Positions 55,844 through 64,000 of a DNA stretch of 64,000 nucleotides are shown here, in pieces. Position numbers and translations under genes: made by a program. The DNA is from Paramicrobacterium fandaimingii (GTDB taxonomy: Bacteria; Actinomycetota; Actinomycetes; Actinomycetales; Microbacteriaceae). The stretch is taken from contig NZ_CP061170.1 of the NCBI RefSeq assembly GCF_011751745.2, positions 3,038,001-3,102,000 of the forward strand. Reading direction: 5' to 3'. The notes under the pieces were generated by a model. It worked only from the letters and a program-made list of their open reading frames with translations. It was not told the origin of the DNA and ran no database searches. Positions within the stretch are counted from its first letter, which is position 1, and every line of letters begins with the position of its first letter.

Positions 55844-56467
55844 TCAGCTCAGCTCGGCCAGATCGATCACTCGGTCGGCACGGTGAGCCGTCTCTTCGAT
55901 CAGGCGCGCATTGAGATCGTCGACGTTCGCAACCCATTCGCGGGCAGCATCCGGAGTCTTTCCGAATCTCACATGCCTGGCGATGAGTCGCTCACGTCGC
56001 AGCGCATCGTCTTCATGAACGACCCATATCTCGTCGAGGGACTCCCGCACGTCTTCCCACCCGTCGAGCAGCAGGTAATTGCCCTCGGTCACGACGATGT
56101 CGGAGTGAGGTTCAATGGTGAGGGCAGCGGCGATGGGCTGCTCAATGTCGCGCTCGAAGCCCGGGGCGTACACGCTGTGATCCGGACGCTCGGCGAGAAG
56201 CGTGAGCAGCCTCGCATAGCCGTGGCTGTCGAAGGTTTCGGGAGCACCCTTGCGGGCACGGAGTCCGAGAGCATCAAGCGTCACGTCGGCGAGGTGAAAC
56301 CCATCCATTGGCACGTTGACGGCCGTGTCGCCAAGCGCGGCAACGAGTACCTGCGCGAATGTCGTCTTGCCCGCGCCAGGTGTGCCGACGATGCCGAGCA
56401 TCGTGCGATTTCTCAGGGAACGGATGCCGCGAACTGCCGTCGCGAGATCAGAGAGCGCTGTTGTCAC
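55844..56467 (-). CDS. P-loop nucleoside/pantothenate-kinase-like protein
   Basis: A 207-residue kinase. Walker A is GTPGAGKT (28-35); VNVPMDGFHLADVTLDALGL holds the catalytic-type Asp, and IVVTEGNYLLLDGWEDV is the Walker-B-like strand; RLIARHVRFGKT is the lid. This is the uridine kinase/PanK-related group often named nucleoside/nucleotide kinase family; some relatives phosphorylate sugars. The start is GTG 56467, since the longer frame (to 57274) runs antisense to the SDR gene. Substrate unknown. Confidence 0.85.
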   Translation of the reverse strand: MTTALSDLATAVRGIRSLRNRTMLGIVGTPGAGKTTFAQVLVAALGDTAVNVPMDGFHLADVTLDALGLRARKGAPETFDSHGYARLLTLLAERPDHSVYAPGFERDIEQPIAAALTIEPHSDIVVTEGNYLLLDGWEDVRESLDEIWVVHEDDALRRERLIARHVRFGKTPDAAREWVANVDDLNARLIEETAHRADRVIDLAELS

Positions 56468-56524
56468 CCTCTGAGTGTGGCAGAGTCGACACCGAATCAA
56501 ACCGCATCGACAACTGGAGGTCGC

Positions 56525-57286
56525 GTGAGATCGATCCTCGTCACCGGTGCCTCCGGAGGAATCGGCGCTGCCGTTGCCCGCCGCTTTGCCGAGGCAGGCG
56601 ATCGCGTCGCCGTACACTTCTCCCGCAATCGCGACGGTGCAGAGGTCACTCTTCGCAACCTGCCCGGTTCTGGCCACGCACTGGTGGCTGGCGACATTGC
56701 GACACCCGAAGCTGTGACTCAGATCGTCGACTCGGCGACCGATCAGCTGGGCAGCATTGATGTGCTTGTGTGCAATGCCGGCGTTGCACCGACGGCGGCG
56801 AACCGGCACGTGATCGGAGAGGTGTCGTACGCCGACTGGACGAGCGCATTTCGCGACATGCTCGACGTCAATCTTTTCGGCGCAGCGAACCTCGCATGGG
56901 CGGTTGCGTCTCAGCTCATTGAGCGTGCGGCCCCCGGTGCGATCGTCAACATCGGGTCGCGCGGGGCGTTCCGCGGTGAGCCCGAGCACCCGGCGTACGC
57001 AGCGAGCAAGGCTGGTCTTCATGCACTGGGGCAGTCCCTCGCTGTGGCGTTGGCGCCCCACAACATCTCGGTGACGTCTGTGGCGCCTGGCTTTGTCGCC
57101 ACCCCGCGGCAGCTGCCCAAGCTGGAGGGCCCAGCGGGCGAGGCGCTTCGAGCTCAGAGTCCCTTTGGCCGTGTCGGCACCGCGGATGAGATTGCCGAAG
57201 CCGTTTTCTGGTTGGCATCGCCCGAGGCTGCGTGGTGTTCGGGAACGATTCTCGATGCGAATGGAGCTTCGCACCTGCGCAATTGA
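56525..57286 (+). CDS. Short-chain dehydrogenase/reductase
   Basis: A 253-residue classical SDR. TGASGGIGAAVARRFAEAGD (7-26) binds the cofactor, CNAGVA is the NNAG-type motif, and YAASK holds the catalytic Tyr/Lys. The C-terminal CSGTILDANGASHLRN is of the usual kind (GxxxxxDGG variant). GTG 56525 has GGAGG 7 nt upstream. An apparent 820-codon frame extending back to 54824 runs antisense to the VanZ-like and kinase genes and is not real. It probably reduces a ketone or acyl group; the substrate is unknown. Confidence 0.9.
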   Translation: MRSILVTGASGGIGAAVARRFAEAGDRVAVHFSRNRDGAEVTLRNLPGSGHALVAGDIATPEAVTQIVDSATDQLGSIDVLVCNAGVAPTAANRHVIGEVSYADWTSAFRDMLDVNLFGAANLAWAVASQLIERAAPGAIVNIGSRGAFRGEPEHPAYAASKAGLHALGQSLAVALAPHNISVTSVAPGFVATPRQLPKLEGPAGEALRAQSPFGRVGTADEIAEAVFWLASPEAAWCSGTILDANGASHLRN

Positions 57287-57453
57287 CTCGTGAAGTCACC
57301 GTCGTGCTCCAAGCGACAGAAATGACGGACATTGCTGTTGCGCCAGGGTTCTGCGTTTGGCTCATCTCCGCGTATCGGCGGCCACCGGGCACACGTCATA
57401 GCGCTGCGAGTGATTTGACTCGTGCGTATGGTGTGTCGGGGCCGCCGCGTACG

Positions 57454-58917
57454 TCAGGTGCGCGGCCCGGTATCTCGATGATCGTCTGGCGGGTCACTGT
57501 CGTCGTCTTCGTTGTCTGTGATGCGGCGTCGCCGTCCTAAATACCGTCTGTTCACGTACCAGTTCGGTGGAATCAGCTTCGGCCGGCCGTTTTTGTCGCG
57601 GGTGAGGGACCATTCGCCGCGTTCCAGCAATCTGTGGTGATACCAGCAGACGATCAGGCCATTTGCAACATCTGTTCGGCCGCCGTTTTCCCATCTTTGC
57701 ACGTGATGCGCTTCACACAGCCACGCCGGAATGTCACAGTCATCGACAACACAGGTGTTCCCGTCGCGGGCGATCAACGCCAAACGTTGCTTCGCGGTGA
57801 AGAACCGCCTGGCGTTCCCGAGGTTCAACACGTCGCCGTGTTCGTCGATGTGTACCTGGCGGGTGTCGCCGTCGCACTGCATCTGTGTCACAAAGCTCAT
57901 CGGTAGTGGTGCTGGTGTTCCCGGTGACCAAGTTGCACCGGTACCGTTCTCCAGATCGTCGTCTTTCACCGTGATCATCACTGTTGGGCCACGGCCGTGG
58001 AGTTTCGGTGTGGAGTGTTGTTTGCCGACACCCCCGATGATCGACGTGAACACGTCGGCACGTTCCTGCTGCCTTGTCCGCTCCTCGGGTGCCTGCTTGG
58101 TCGCGGCGAGCTCCTCAGCATGCATAAACGTCGGGCTCGTGCGCTTTGACATGAACGCATCAAACACCGGTGTCACCTGCGCCGCCTGTTCCGGTGATAG
58201 TGTGCCGGTGATCTTCATCGACCCGTCGTCTTGGTGCTTGAAGACCAGCTTGCGTGCCTCATGGAGTTCTTCTGCTGTGGGTTCGACACCGTCAGGGTCA
58301 AGGGCAACACGAAACACGCGGGCCTGCTGCCGCACAGCATCCGCCGTGAACGGCACCTCACCGAACGCACCCGTCGCATTACCAATCAGAGTCTCCTCAG
58401 CCCAGTCGATCTGCTCCGGCGCCACCCTGGGCAGGACAGGTGCCAACGTCGACGTGATCGACTCGGCAACATCCAGACCAATCACACCGTCAGCCAGCGC
58501 GCCTGCGGTCTGGGCGAACACCGGATCGAGGGGCAGCCCGGTATCGGATACGCGTGGTGTTGTGTGTTTCGCGACTGTCGCGAACCGATACGCTGTGGAG
58601 TTCTTCGCCCCCGTGATCACCTCAAACAATGCTGTGGGGCTCTTCGCCCCGTGACGGGCAGCGAGACCATCAAACCCGGCATCCGTATCAGAGCGCTGGG
58701 TAATATCGCCCACATTTGAGATCTGACGGCCTTCGATGATGCGGGTGCTGTTTCCCAAAAGGCCTGTGTAGGTCAACAGTGTGTTGGCGGAGAGGTCTGC
58801 CGGGTCGATCGACGCGAGTCGTGACGCGGCAGAGAGCAAGTCTTCCGCAGCCTCTACAGCAACAGCATCCGGACCCTCATTGGGTTCGAAACCGGGTGCC
58901 GCCGCTGCTTTGTGCAT
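57454..58917 (-). CDS. HNH endonuclease with DUF222 (13E12-repeat family)
   Basis: A 487-residue DUF222-HNH protein, paralogous in type to the one at 9902. DUF222 covers about residues 20-330 (TPTAEELHEARKLVF-like helices, VTPVFDAFMSKRTSPTF). The HNH module is CVVDDCDIPAWLCEAHHVQR, then GGRTDVANGLIVCWYHHRLL, with the AHH catalytic pair. The C-terminus ends in a charged, low-complexity tail. ATG 58917 is preferred, 6 nt after a GATACT -10-like box. Upstream are one perfect and one weak DnaA-box-like sequence but no clear LexA box. The role is unknown, and multicopy presence is usual. Confidence 0.88.
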   Translation of the reverse strand: MHKAAAAPGFEPNEGPDAVAVEAAEDLLSAASRLASIDPADLSANTLLTYTGLLGNSTRIIEGRQISNVGDITQRSDTDAGFDGLAARHGAKSPTALFEVITGAKNSTAYRFATVAKHTTPRVSDTGLPLDPVFAQTAGALADGVIGLDVAESITSTLAPVLPRVAPEQIDWAEETLIGNATGAFGEVPFTADAVRQQARVFRVALDPDGVEPTAEELHEARKLVFKHQDDGSMKITGTLSPEQAAQVTPVFDAFMSKRTSPTFMHAEELAATKQAPEERTRQQERADVFTSIIGGVGKQHSTPKLHGRGPTVMITVKDDDLENGTGATWSPGTPAPLPMSFVTQMQCDGDTRQVHIDEHGDVLNLGNARRFFTAKQRLALIARDGNTCVVDDCDIPAWLCEAHHVQRWENGGRTDVANGLIVCWYHHRLLERGEWSLTRDKNGRPKLIPPNWYVNRRYLGRRRRITDNEDDDSDPPDDHRDTGPRT

Positions 58918-58979
58918 GACCAAAGTATCGCAGGACCCACCGACACTCCCACCGACAGAACACCCGGTCAACCACCCAT

Positions 58980-59015
58980 TGTGGATAACTCGACAAAGTT
59001 TCTGCCTGTGGACGA
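58980..59015 (-). promoter_or_regulatory. DnaA-box-like sequences upstream of the HNH gene
   Basis: TTATCCACA on the minus strand (58988-58980) is a perfect DnaA box; TCGTCCACA (59015-59007) is a weaker one 27 bp away. They lie 63-98 bp upstream of the HNH start. Two boxes are too few for an origin, and no dnaA/dnaN genes are near. Confidence 0.45.
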
Positions 59016-59061
59016 AGAAGCGAGCAGCTGCCAGGAGAGAGTGGAGGGTGGATGTGGCCGA

Positions 59062-59337
59062 CTACCTCTTACCCAATGCCGCAGGCTCACGCTCAAGCTC
59101 GCTGATTTCTGACCACACATCATCGAGCGAGAGGCCGAGAACATCGGCGAGCGCCGCAATGGTCGGAAAGGACGGTGTTGCCACCCGCCCCGTCTCGATC
59201 TTGCGAAGCGTTTCTGGAGACACGCGGGCAGCGAGCGCGGTCTCGAGCATCGGCCGCTCTCCCCTGGCGCGACGCAGCAGCGCACCAAGTCGCCGTCCGC
59301 GACCGACCTCCTCGGGCGTAAGTGGCAATCTGACCAT
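59062..59337 (-). CDS. XRE-family helix-turn-helix regulator
   Basis: A 91-residue Cro/CI-type regulator: GRGRRLGALLRRARGERPML, AARVSPETLRKIETGRVATP (recognition helix region) and FPTIAALADVLGLSLDDVW. ATG 59337 lies 7 nt after a perfect TATAAT -10 box, so it is probably translated from a leaderless mRNA. It is divergent from the methionine-aminopeptidase gene (48 bp between starts) and may regulate it. The open frame upstream to 59646 is antisense to that gene and is ignored. Confidence 0.88.
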   Translation of the reverse strand: MVRLPLTPEEVGRGRRLGALLRRARGERPMLETALAARVSPETLRKIETGRVATPSFPTIAALADVLGLSLDDVWSEISELEREPAALGKR

Positions 59338-59385
59338 GATTCCGATTATAGTACCGGGATAGTTATTGGCACGATGAGAGGCACC

Positions 59386-60162
59386 ATGATCGAGATCCTG
59401 AACCCTGCCGAGGTAGCTCGCGCGAGAGAGACGGGAGCGCTGGTCGCCGACATTCTGCAGACGCTGAAGAGCCGGAGCACTGCCGGCACAAACCTTCTTG
59501 ACATCGACCGATGGGCCATGTCCCTGATTACTGAGGCCGGGGCGCAGTCGTGCTACGTCGACTATGAACCGTCGTTCGGCCGCGGGCCATTCGGCCACTA
59601 CATCTGCACGGCTGTCAATGATGCCGTGCTGCACGGACTTCCTCACGACTATGCTCTCGCCAACGGCGACCTGCTGACCCTCGACCTGGCGGTCTCGCTG
59701 CGCGGCATCGCCTCAGACGCAGCGATCAGCTTCATCGTCGGCGACTCACGCCCGGCCGAGAGCGCCGCCATGATCGACGCAACAGAACGAGCACTTGCCG
59801 CGGGAATCGACGCCGCCGGGCCAGGCGCGCGCATCGGCGATCTCTCGCACGCGATCGGCTCCGTGCTCAGCGAAGCGGGGTTCCCCATCAACACCGAGTT
59901 TGGTGGGCACGGCATCGGCACGACAATGCATCAAGACCCCCATGTGCCGAACACCGGTCGCCCCGGTCGCGGATTCACGTTGCGCCCCGGACTGCTGCTC
60001 GCTCTGGAGCCGTGGGTGATGGCCGACACGACTGAGCTCGTCATGGACGACGACGGGTGGACACTGCGCAGCGCGACGGGCTGCCGCACAGCGCACACCG
60101 AGCACACGATCGCCATCACCGACGACGGCGCAGAGATTCTCACCCTGCCGATGAGTCGCTGA
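59386..60162 (+). CDS. map: Type I methionine aminopeptidase
   Basis: A 258-residue MetAP with all five metal ligands recognisable: Asp in LLTLDLAVSL, Asp in GIASDAAISF, His in GGHGIGTTMHQDPHVPN, Glu in LALEPWVM, and Glu in HTEHTIAI. It removes initiator methionine from nascent proteins. ATG 59386 (MIEILNPAEVARARETGALV) is the family start, with GAGAGG upstream; ATG 59374 is also in frame. It is isolated from ribosomal-protein genes, where the housekeeping map usually sits (general knowledge), and is divergent from an XRE regulator, so it may be a second, condition-specific copy. It overlaps the convergent reductase gene by 23 bp. Confidence 0.9.
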   Translation: MIEILNPAEVARARETGALVADILQTLKSRSTAGTNLLDIDRWAMSLITEAGAQSCYVDYEPSFGRGPFGHYICTAVNDAVLHGLPHDYALANGDLLTLDLAVSLRGIASDAAISFIVGDSRPAESAAMIDATERALAAGIDAAGPGARIGDLSHAIGSVLSEAGFPINTEFGGHGIGTTMHQDPHVPNTGRPGRGFTLRPGLLLALEPWVMADTTELVMDDDGWTLRSATGCRTAHTEHTIAITDDGAEILTLPMSR

Positions 60163-62206
60163 CAGCGCCGAACGCGAACGCTGCCTCGAAGGCGTCGAAG
60201 ATCGCGGCATCGATGGAGCGCGGCGCGCGGGCATCGCCGACAACGGTGAGGGGAATGGATGCCGGCATGTCGGCGGTCTCGAACGGAACCTGCTCCCGCG
60301 GCGTCGCCAGAACGACAGTGCGCGCGGCAACAGAGCGAACCCGCCCCGAGTGCAGGTCGCGGATGGTCGCGCGAGCAGCATCCGGGTCGAAATCGGTGAG
60401 TGTCGCCGATACGTCAATCGCGAACGCGCCGTCACCCGGCAGTGCGCCTGGCGTTCCAGGCACTCGGAAGAGCCGCCTGTGCAGATGGTCGCGGTCTTGG
60501 CTGCCGCGGATGAACGGAAACGCCGTGTCGAAGCGGGTGATGAGCCGCACGTCGCCGGCCGCCGCCGCGACGGCGAGCGCGATTCCCGAGGAATACGGAG
60601 TTCCGTCATGATCGACGATCAGCACAGGGCCCCGCAGGAGCTCCGGCTGGTCAACGGCCTGCCATGCGGTCACAACGCCAGGCAGCTCAGAAAGCTCAGA
60701 AAGTCGCAGAGAAGCGGCATCCGCCACCGATCTTTCGTGTGCAGCCGGCCGCGATCCTGTGGCAATGATCACGTCGTCGAACCGGTCGGATGCCGCGGCG
60801 AGCAGCTTCGCATCGGCGCGTACCCCGAGCCGCACGTCGACACCAGCGGCATCGCGCGTGAGGTCGTCAACGAGCAGGCGGATGCTGTCGCGACCGGGCA
60901 CGCGAGCGGCAAGGCGAAGCTGCCCGCCCAGATGCTCTTCCGCTTCGAAAAGCGTCACCCTGTGCCCGTTGCGTCGCAGCTCGACAGCGGCCTTGAGGCC
61001 CGCCGGCCCGCCGCCAACAACGGCGACGTGCCGCTCGCGCTGTGCACGTTGCGGCGTGCTGCGGGTGGACTCACGGCCGACGATCGGGTTGACTGTGCAA
61101 CCCATTGGAAGGCCGTTGCCCGTGCGCGCAAGGCAGCCTTGATTCAGTCGGATGCAGTGGGTGACGGGCTCGCTCGAACGCAGTTTGACGGCAAGGTCGG
61201 GCTCAGCGATCTGCGCGCGGGTGAGGGCGACCATATCGGCAACGCCGTCGCCGATGACACCGCGTGCATCGTCGACGGTGGCGGCCGCACCGACCCCGAA
61301 GACGGGAATGTCTGCGTTGCGCCGTTTGACGGCGGCAACGTCATCACGCAACCATGCCGCGGGCATCGCTGCGGAGGGGAACACATAGTGCACCTGGTGA
61401 TACTCACCACCGGCGAGATTGATGTAGTCAATGCGCACGTGCTCGCGGAGGTGGTCGATGATCTCGAGGCACTCGCTCTGCGTCAGCCCCTGTTCGTCAA
61501 ATTCATTCGCGACCATGCGGATGCCGACCGCCACGTCGTCGCCCACGCGATCGCGCACGGCGGCCAGCGCCGCCAGCGGAAATCGCACTCGATTCTCGAG
61601 CGTGCCGCCGTACTCGTCTGTGCGCCGATTGTAGAGCGGTGAGAGAAACTGGTGCAGCAGGTAGCCGTGCGCCATGTGCACCTCGACGCCATCGAAGCCG
61701 CCGCGCACGGCGTTCTCGGCAGAGAGCGCCCAGCCCTCGACGAAGGCGGCGAGGTCATCGGGCGTCGCTTCGACGGTTGCCGCGCCGGTTGCCGGCGACA
61801 GCATCCGGCTGGCGCTGAACACCGGGCGCGGGCCATCTGGACCGTCGGGCACAGCTTGGGCACCGTGGTGGTTGAGCTGCGCAAAAATTTTCGCACCGCG
61901 TGTGTGAACAGCATCCGTCAATCGCCTGTCTGCATCGACGATGTCGGTGCGCCAGCCATCAACGAACCCGCGGATCGCGCTTGACGGGTGTACAAACCGG
62001 TTGCCCGCGATGAAGAGCGCCGTGCCACCCTCCGCGCGGCGCGAGAAGTAGTCGATTTCCTGCTGCGACTCGTGCCCCTCGACGGCATACAGCTTGGAGT
62101 GCGCCGCCTGCATGAGCCGGTTTCGCACGGTGATGTTTCCGATGCGCAGGGGCGAGAAGAGCGGGTCGGATGCCGCGTCGCTGCGACCTGCAGGAACAAT
62201 GCTCAT
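60140..62206 (-). CDS. Old-Yellow-Enzyme-type NADH:flavin oxidoreductase (FadH-like), one Fe-S Cys missing
   Basis: A 688-residue FadH/trimethylamine-dehydrogenase-like enzyme. The N-terminal FMN TIM barrel (1-340) has GFDGVEVHMAHGYLLHQFLS and NRRTDEYGGTLENR; the C-terminal half has the dinucleotide motif HVAVVGGGPAGLKAAVELRR (about 393-412). Between them the iron-sulfur motif reads C351-IRL-NQG-C358 ... C370. In FadH the ligands are four Cys spaced 3, 4 and 12; here the second position (354) is Leu, so the cluster may be altered or absent. It probably reduces activated double bonds or demethylates amines. It is convergent with map, overlapping it by 23 bp. Confidence 0.87.
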   Translation of the reverse strand: MSIVPAGRSDAASDPLFSPLRIGNITVRNRLMQAAHSKLYAVEGHESQQEIDYFSRRAEGGTALFIAGNRFVHPSSAIRGFVDGWRTDIVDADRRLTDAVHTRGAKIFAQLNHHGAQAVPDGPDGPRPVFSASRMLSPATGAATVEATPDDLAAFVEGWALSAENAVRGGFDGVEVHMAHGYLLHQFLSPLYNRRTDEYGGTLENRVRFPLAALAAVRDRVGDDVAVGIRMVANEFDEQGLTQSECLEIIDHLREHVRIDYINLAGGEYHQVHYVFPSAAMPAAWLRDDVAAVKRRNADIPVFGVGAAATVDDARGVIGDGVADMVALTRAQIAEPDLAVKLRSSEPVTHCIRLNQGCLARTGNGLPMGCTVNPIVGRESTRSTPQRAQRERHVAVVGGGPAGLKAAVELRRNGHRVTLFEAEEHLGGQLRLAARVPGRDSIRLLVDDLTRDAAGVDVRLGVRADAKLLAAASDRFDDVIIATGSRPAAHERSVADAASLRLSELSELPGVVTAWQAVDQPELLRGPVLIVDHDGTPYSSGIALAVAAAAGDVRLITRFDTAFPFIRGSQDRDHLHRRLFRVPGTPGALPGDGAFAIDVSATLTDFDPDAARATIRDLHSGRVRSVAARTVVLATPREQVPFETADMPASIPLTVVGDARAPRSIDAAIFDAFEAAFAFGAVSDSSAG

Positions 62207-62280
62207 GCGCCCACTGTACTTTCGCGGGCACCCGCCATGGTGGGCAGATTCGCGCTCGATCCCGATATAGGCTCAAGGGC

Positions 62281-62790
62281 GTGAGCTCCCGCGAGTATAC
62301 GATCCGACGCACGACAGAAGACGATTGGTGCAAAGTTCGCGACCTTCGGTTGGAGATGATTCGCGACACCCCGATTGGGTTCGCCGAGACACTCGAGACT
62401 GCCCTCAGCCACGGTGAGGACGATTGGCGCATGAACGCGCAACGCGGCATGGCCGCGCACGGCATCAAGCTCGCTGCCATTGACGGTTCCGGCCGCTGGG
62501 TTGGCACCATGGGCGGGTTCGTGCCCGATCACGAGACGACGCCGGTTCTTGTCGGCGTGTATGTGACTCCCCGTCACCGCGGCCGAGGAGCAGGAGTCAC
62601 AGACGGCCTGCTTGAAGCGATCGAGGAGTGGGCGCGCACCGAGAGCAACCGCCTGCTGCTTCACGTGCACGAAGACAACGCGCGGGCGCGCATCGCCTAT
62701 GAGCGCCGGGGCTTCGTGCTGACCGGACACACCGTGCCGTACAACCTCGACCCCAGCAGACGTGAGCTCGAGATGATCAAGCGGCTGTGA
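62281..62790 (+). CDS. GNAT-family N-acetyltransferase
   Basis: A 169-residue GNAT protein. Acetyl-CoA motif A is VGVYVTPRHRGRGAGVTDGL (R-G-x-G-A type), preceded by the beta-4 strand and followed by LLLHVHEDNARARIAYERRG, the motif-B region. GTG 62281 lies 7 nt after a TAGGCT -10 box, suggesting a leaderless mRNA; the longer frame to 62170 overlaps the reductase promoter. It acetylates an amine on an unknown small molecule, antibiotic or protein N-terminus. It is divergent from the FadH-like gene. Confidence 0.9.
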   Translation: MSSREYTIRRTTEDDWCKVRDLRLEMIRDTPIGFAETLETALSHGEDDWRMNAQRGMAAHGIKLAAIDGSGRWVGTMGGFVPDHETTPVLVGVYVTPRHRGRGAGVTDGLLEAIEEWARTESNRLLLHVHEDNARARIAYERRGFVLTGHTVPYNLDPSRRELEMIKRL

Positions 62791-62922
62791 CGGTCGCTCT
62801 CTCGCTCGCCTGATCTCGCGCAAGGTTCAGGCGGCCCATATGGTCGCTCACGGTGATGCGCACCGTCTATATGGGACGCATGAACGCCAGGACGAGCGGG
62901 CCGAGCCGCCAAGTGGTGACGG

Positions 62923-64000
62923 TCAGGCTTTCAGCCACACCGTCGTCTCACCGGGCAACGTCCCCTCGCTGAGCGGGCCGCTCGACACAAGCACCTCGCC
63001 AGCCGGCATCGCAATCGGTTCGGTGCCGAAGTTTGTCACGACCTCCCAGCCGTTCGGGCGCCGAAAGTGCAGCACGCTGCGAGCATCAGACCCCAGCCAG
63101 TCAAGTGCCTCGGTCGTCTGCAGCTGATTGCGCAGGGTGAGCGCCGTGCGGTACAGGGTGAGCGTCGATGCCGGGTCGTCGTCCTCGGCCTCAACAGACA
63201 GCGCGCTGAACCACTCCGGCTGCGGCAAGTGCGCACGGGCCGGACCGAATCCGAAAGACGGCCCGTCGACCGTCCACGGCAGCGGCACGCGGCATCCGTC
63301 ACGACCGGGATCAACCCCGGGGTTGCGAAAATACGCCGGGTCCTGGTGCTGATCCGCTGGAATGTCGGCGACCTCTCCGAGACCGAGCTCCTCGCCCTGG
63401 TAGAGGTAGGCAGAGCCAGGCAGGCCGAGCATGAAGAGGGATGCCGCGCGAGCGCGGCGCAGCCCGGTCGCGACGTCGAGCTCGGGCGTCGTTCCGCCCG
63501 AGAGCAGCCACTCGGCACCCTGTTTGACGTCACTGCCTCCCCGCGGCGGAAGGCCATAGCGCGTGGCGTGGCGCACGACATCGTGGTTCGAGAACACCCA
63601 GGTCGTCGACGACCCCGCGATCTTCGCCTCGGCGAGGTTGGTGCTCACGATCTCGAGAAACGCTCCGGCATCGAAGTCGGCTTCGAGCAGGTCGAAGTTG
63701 AACGCTTGGCCGAGCTCCTTCGGGCTCGCATAGCGTGCACGGCGCTCAGCCGAGGCGACCCAGGCCTCCGCGACGGCGATGCGCGGCGGATCGTACTCGT
63801 CGAGCACCTGACGCCACTCGGCGTAGATGTCGTGCACCTCGTCGCGATCCCACAGCGGGTGCTGGCCGTCTGTGGTGGGGGTCGCATCGAGCTCTGCCTG
63901 CGTGGGCAGCACATCGGGAAGCTCTTTTGCACAGCCGTGGGCGACGTCAACGCGAAACCCATCGACGCCGCGGTCACTCCAGAAGCGCAGGGTCGTCAGA
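62923..64000 (-). CDS. Glycoside hydrolase family 13 alpha-glucosidase (5' end beyond window)
   Basis: The C-terminal about 359 residues of a GH13 enzyme; the start is beyond 64000. The nucleophile Asp is in GVDGFRVDVAHG (coding bases lie near 63946), the acid/base Glu in IAVAEAWV, and the third acid in VFSNHDVVRHATRYG, an oligo-1,6-glucosidase/alpha-glucosidase pattern. The C-terminal beta domain ends VLVSSGPLSEGTLPGETTVW. It hydrolyses alpha-1,4 or alpha-1,6 glucosidic bonds of short oligosaccharides in the cytoplasm. It is convergent with the GNAT gene across 132 bp with no clear terminator. Confidence 0.9.
   Translation of the reverse strand, partial: LTTLRFWSDRGVDGFRVDVAHGCAKELPDVLPTQAELDATPTTDGQHPLWDRDEVHDIYAEWRQVLDEYDPPRIAVAEAWVASAERRARYASPKELGQAFNFDLLEADFDAGAFLEIVSTNLAEAKIAGSSTTWVFSNHDVVRHATRYGLPPRGGSDVKQGAEWLLSGGTTPELDVATGLRRARAASLFMLGLPGSAYLYQGEELGLGEVADIPADQHQDPAYFRNPGVDPGRDGCRVPLPWTVDGPSFGFGPARAHLPQPEWFSALSVEAEDDDPASTLTLYRTALTLRNQLQTTEALDWLGSDARSVLHFRRPNGWEVVTNFGTEPIAMPAGEVLVSSGPLSEGTLPGETTVWLKA

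Noticed and set aside
54824..56524. Open frame of 567 codons joined upstream to the SDR gene at 56525
   Set aside because: It runs antisense to the VanZ-like and kinase genes, has composition of a high-GC shadow (His/Arg/Asp-rich), and shows no domain; the SDR has its own GTG and GGAGG site.
58980..59015. Replication origin
   Set aside because: Only two DnaA-like boxes, no AT-rich unwinding region, and no dnaA/dnaN/gyrB nearby.

Overview
The window reads as ordinary chromosome of a high-GC actinobacterium, most likely a member of the Microbacteriaceae. The reasons are the strong G/C third-position codon bias, two DUF222/13E12-type HNH endonuclease genes, many TANNNT -10 boxes placed 6-7 nt before start codons (leaderless genes), a CsoR sensor with the C36/H61/C65 ligand set, and a very frequent AGCATCCG/CGGATGCT octamer. 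No rRNA, tRNA, CRISPR array, insertion sequence or prophage was found.

Layout. 1-6945 is a beta-galactoside or oligosaccharide utilisation locus: a divergent TetR regulator, a three-gene ABC sugar importer without its own ATPase, and a GH2 beta-galactosidase, with a palindromic operator in the divergent gap. 6995-11440 holds a degenerate MBL-fold protein, a 601-aa unknown, and an HNH endonuclease preceded by a LexA-like box. 11593-13401 is a DEAD-box RNA helicase. 13456-20075 (minus strand) is a five-gene operon joining a Dpp/Opp-type ABC importer to an NtaA/DmoA-type flavin monooxygenase. 20253-25876 holds a carboxylesterase, an AAA ATPase/DUF4143 gene preceded by four 23-bp tandem repeats, a DUF1992 protein, and a foreign-looking MarR/TetR/SDR block. 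26016-30103 pairs two probable DNA-binding proteins with a divergent PEP-synthase-like phosphotransferase and a histidine phosphatase, then a secreted lytic-transglycosylase-like protein with a long leader.

30233-33175 is a second sugar locus (GH3 beta-glucosidase with a divergent TetR). 33282-38160 contains dGTPase, an AI-2E-family permease, an NAD(P)HX epimerase, an orphan unknown and an NmrA-type protein. 38151-38900 is a two-gene SMR exporter operon under a guanidine-III riboswitch. 39034-48271 mixes MFS, hydrolase, ArsR/AHSA1, luciferase-like, hexapeptide-repeat, multicopper oxidase, VOC, M18 aminopeptidase and small genes, several with clear palindromic operators.

48333-52464 ends in a copper-homeostasis island: a CPH-motif Cu P-type ATPase, a small 23-residue-repeat protein divergent from it across one shared CsoR operator, CsoR, and a CopZ-like chaperone. 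52548-53824 carries a PheS-like ligase fused to an FDX-ACB domain, preceded by a leaderless 23-codon ORF. 53882-62790 includes an SDR gene remnant, an ArsR/VOC operon, VanZ-like, P-loop kinase, SDR, second HNH, XRE, methionine aminopeptidase, an Old-Yellow-Enzyme-type reductase lacking one Fe-S cysteine, and GNAT. The window ends inside a GH13 alpha-glucosidase.

The most promising leads for undescribed biology are the repeat protein sharing the CsoR promoter, the PheS/FDX-ACB ligase with its leader ORF, the 23-bp repeat array at the ATPase promoter, and the over-represented octamer. All names are from reading the sequence; no database search was run.
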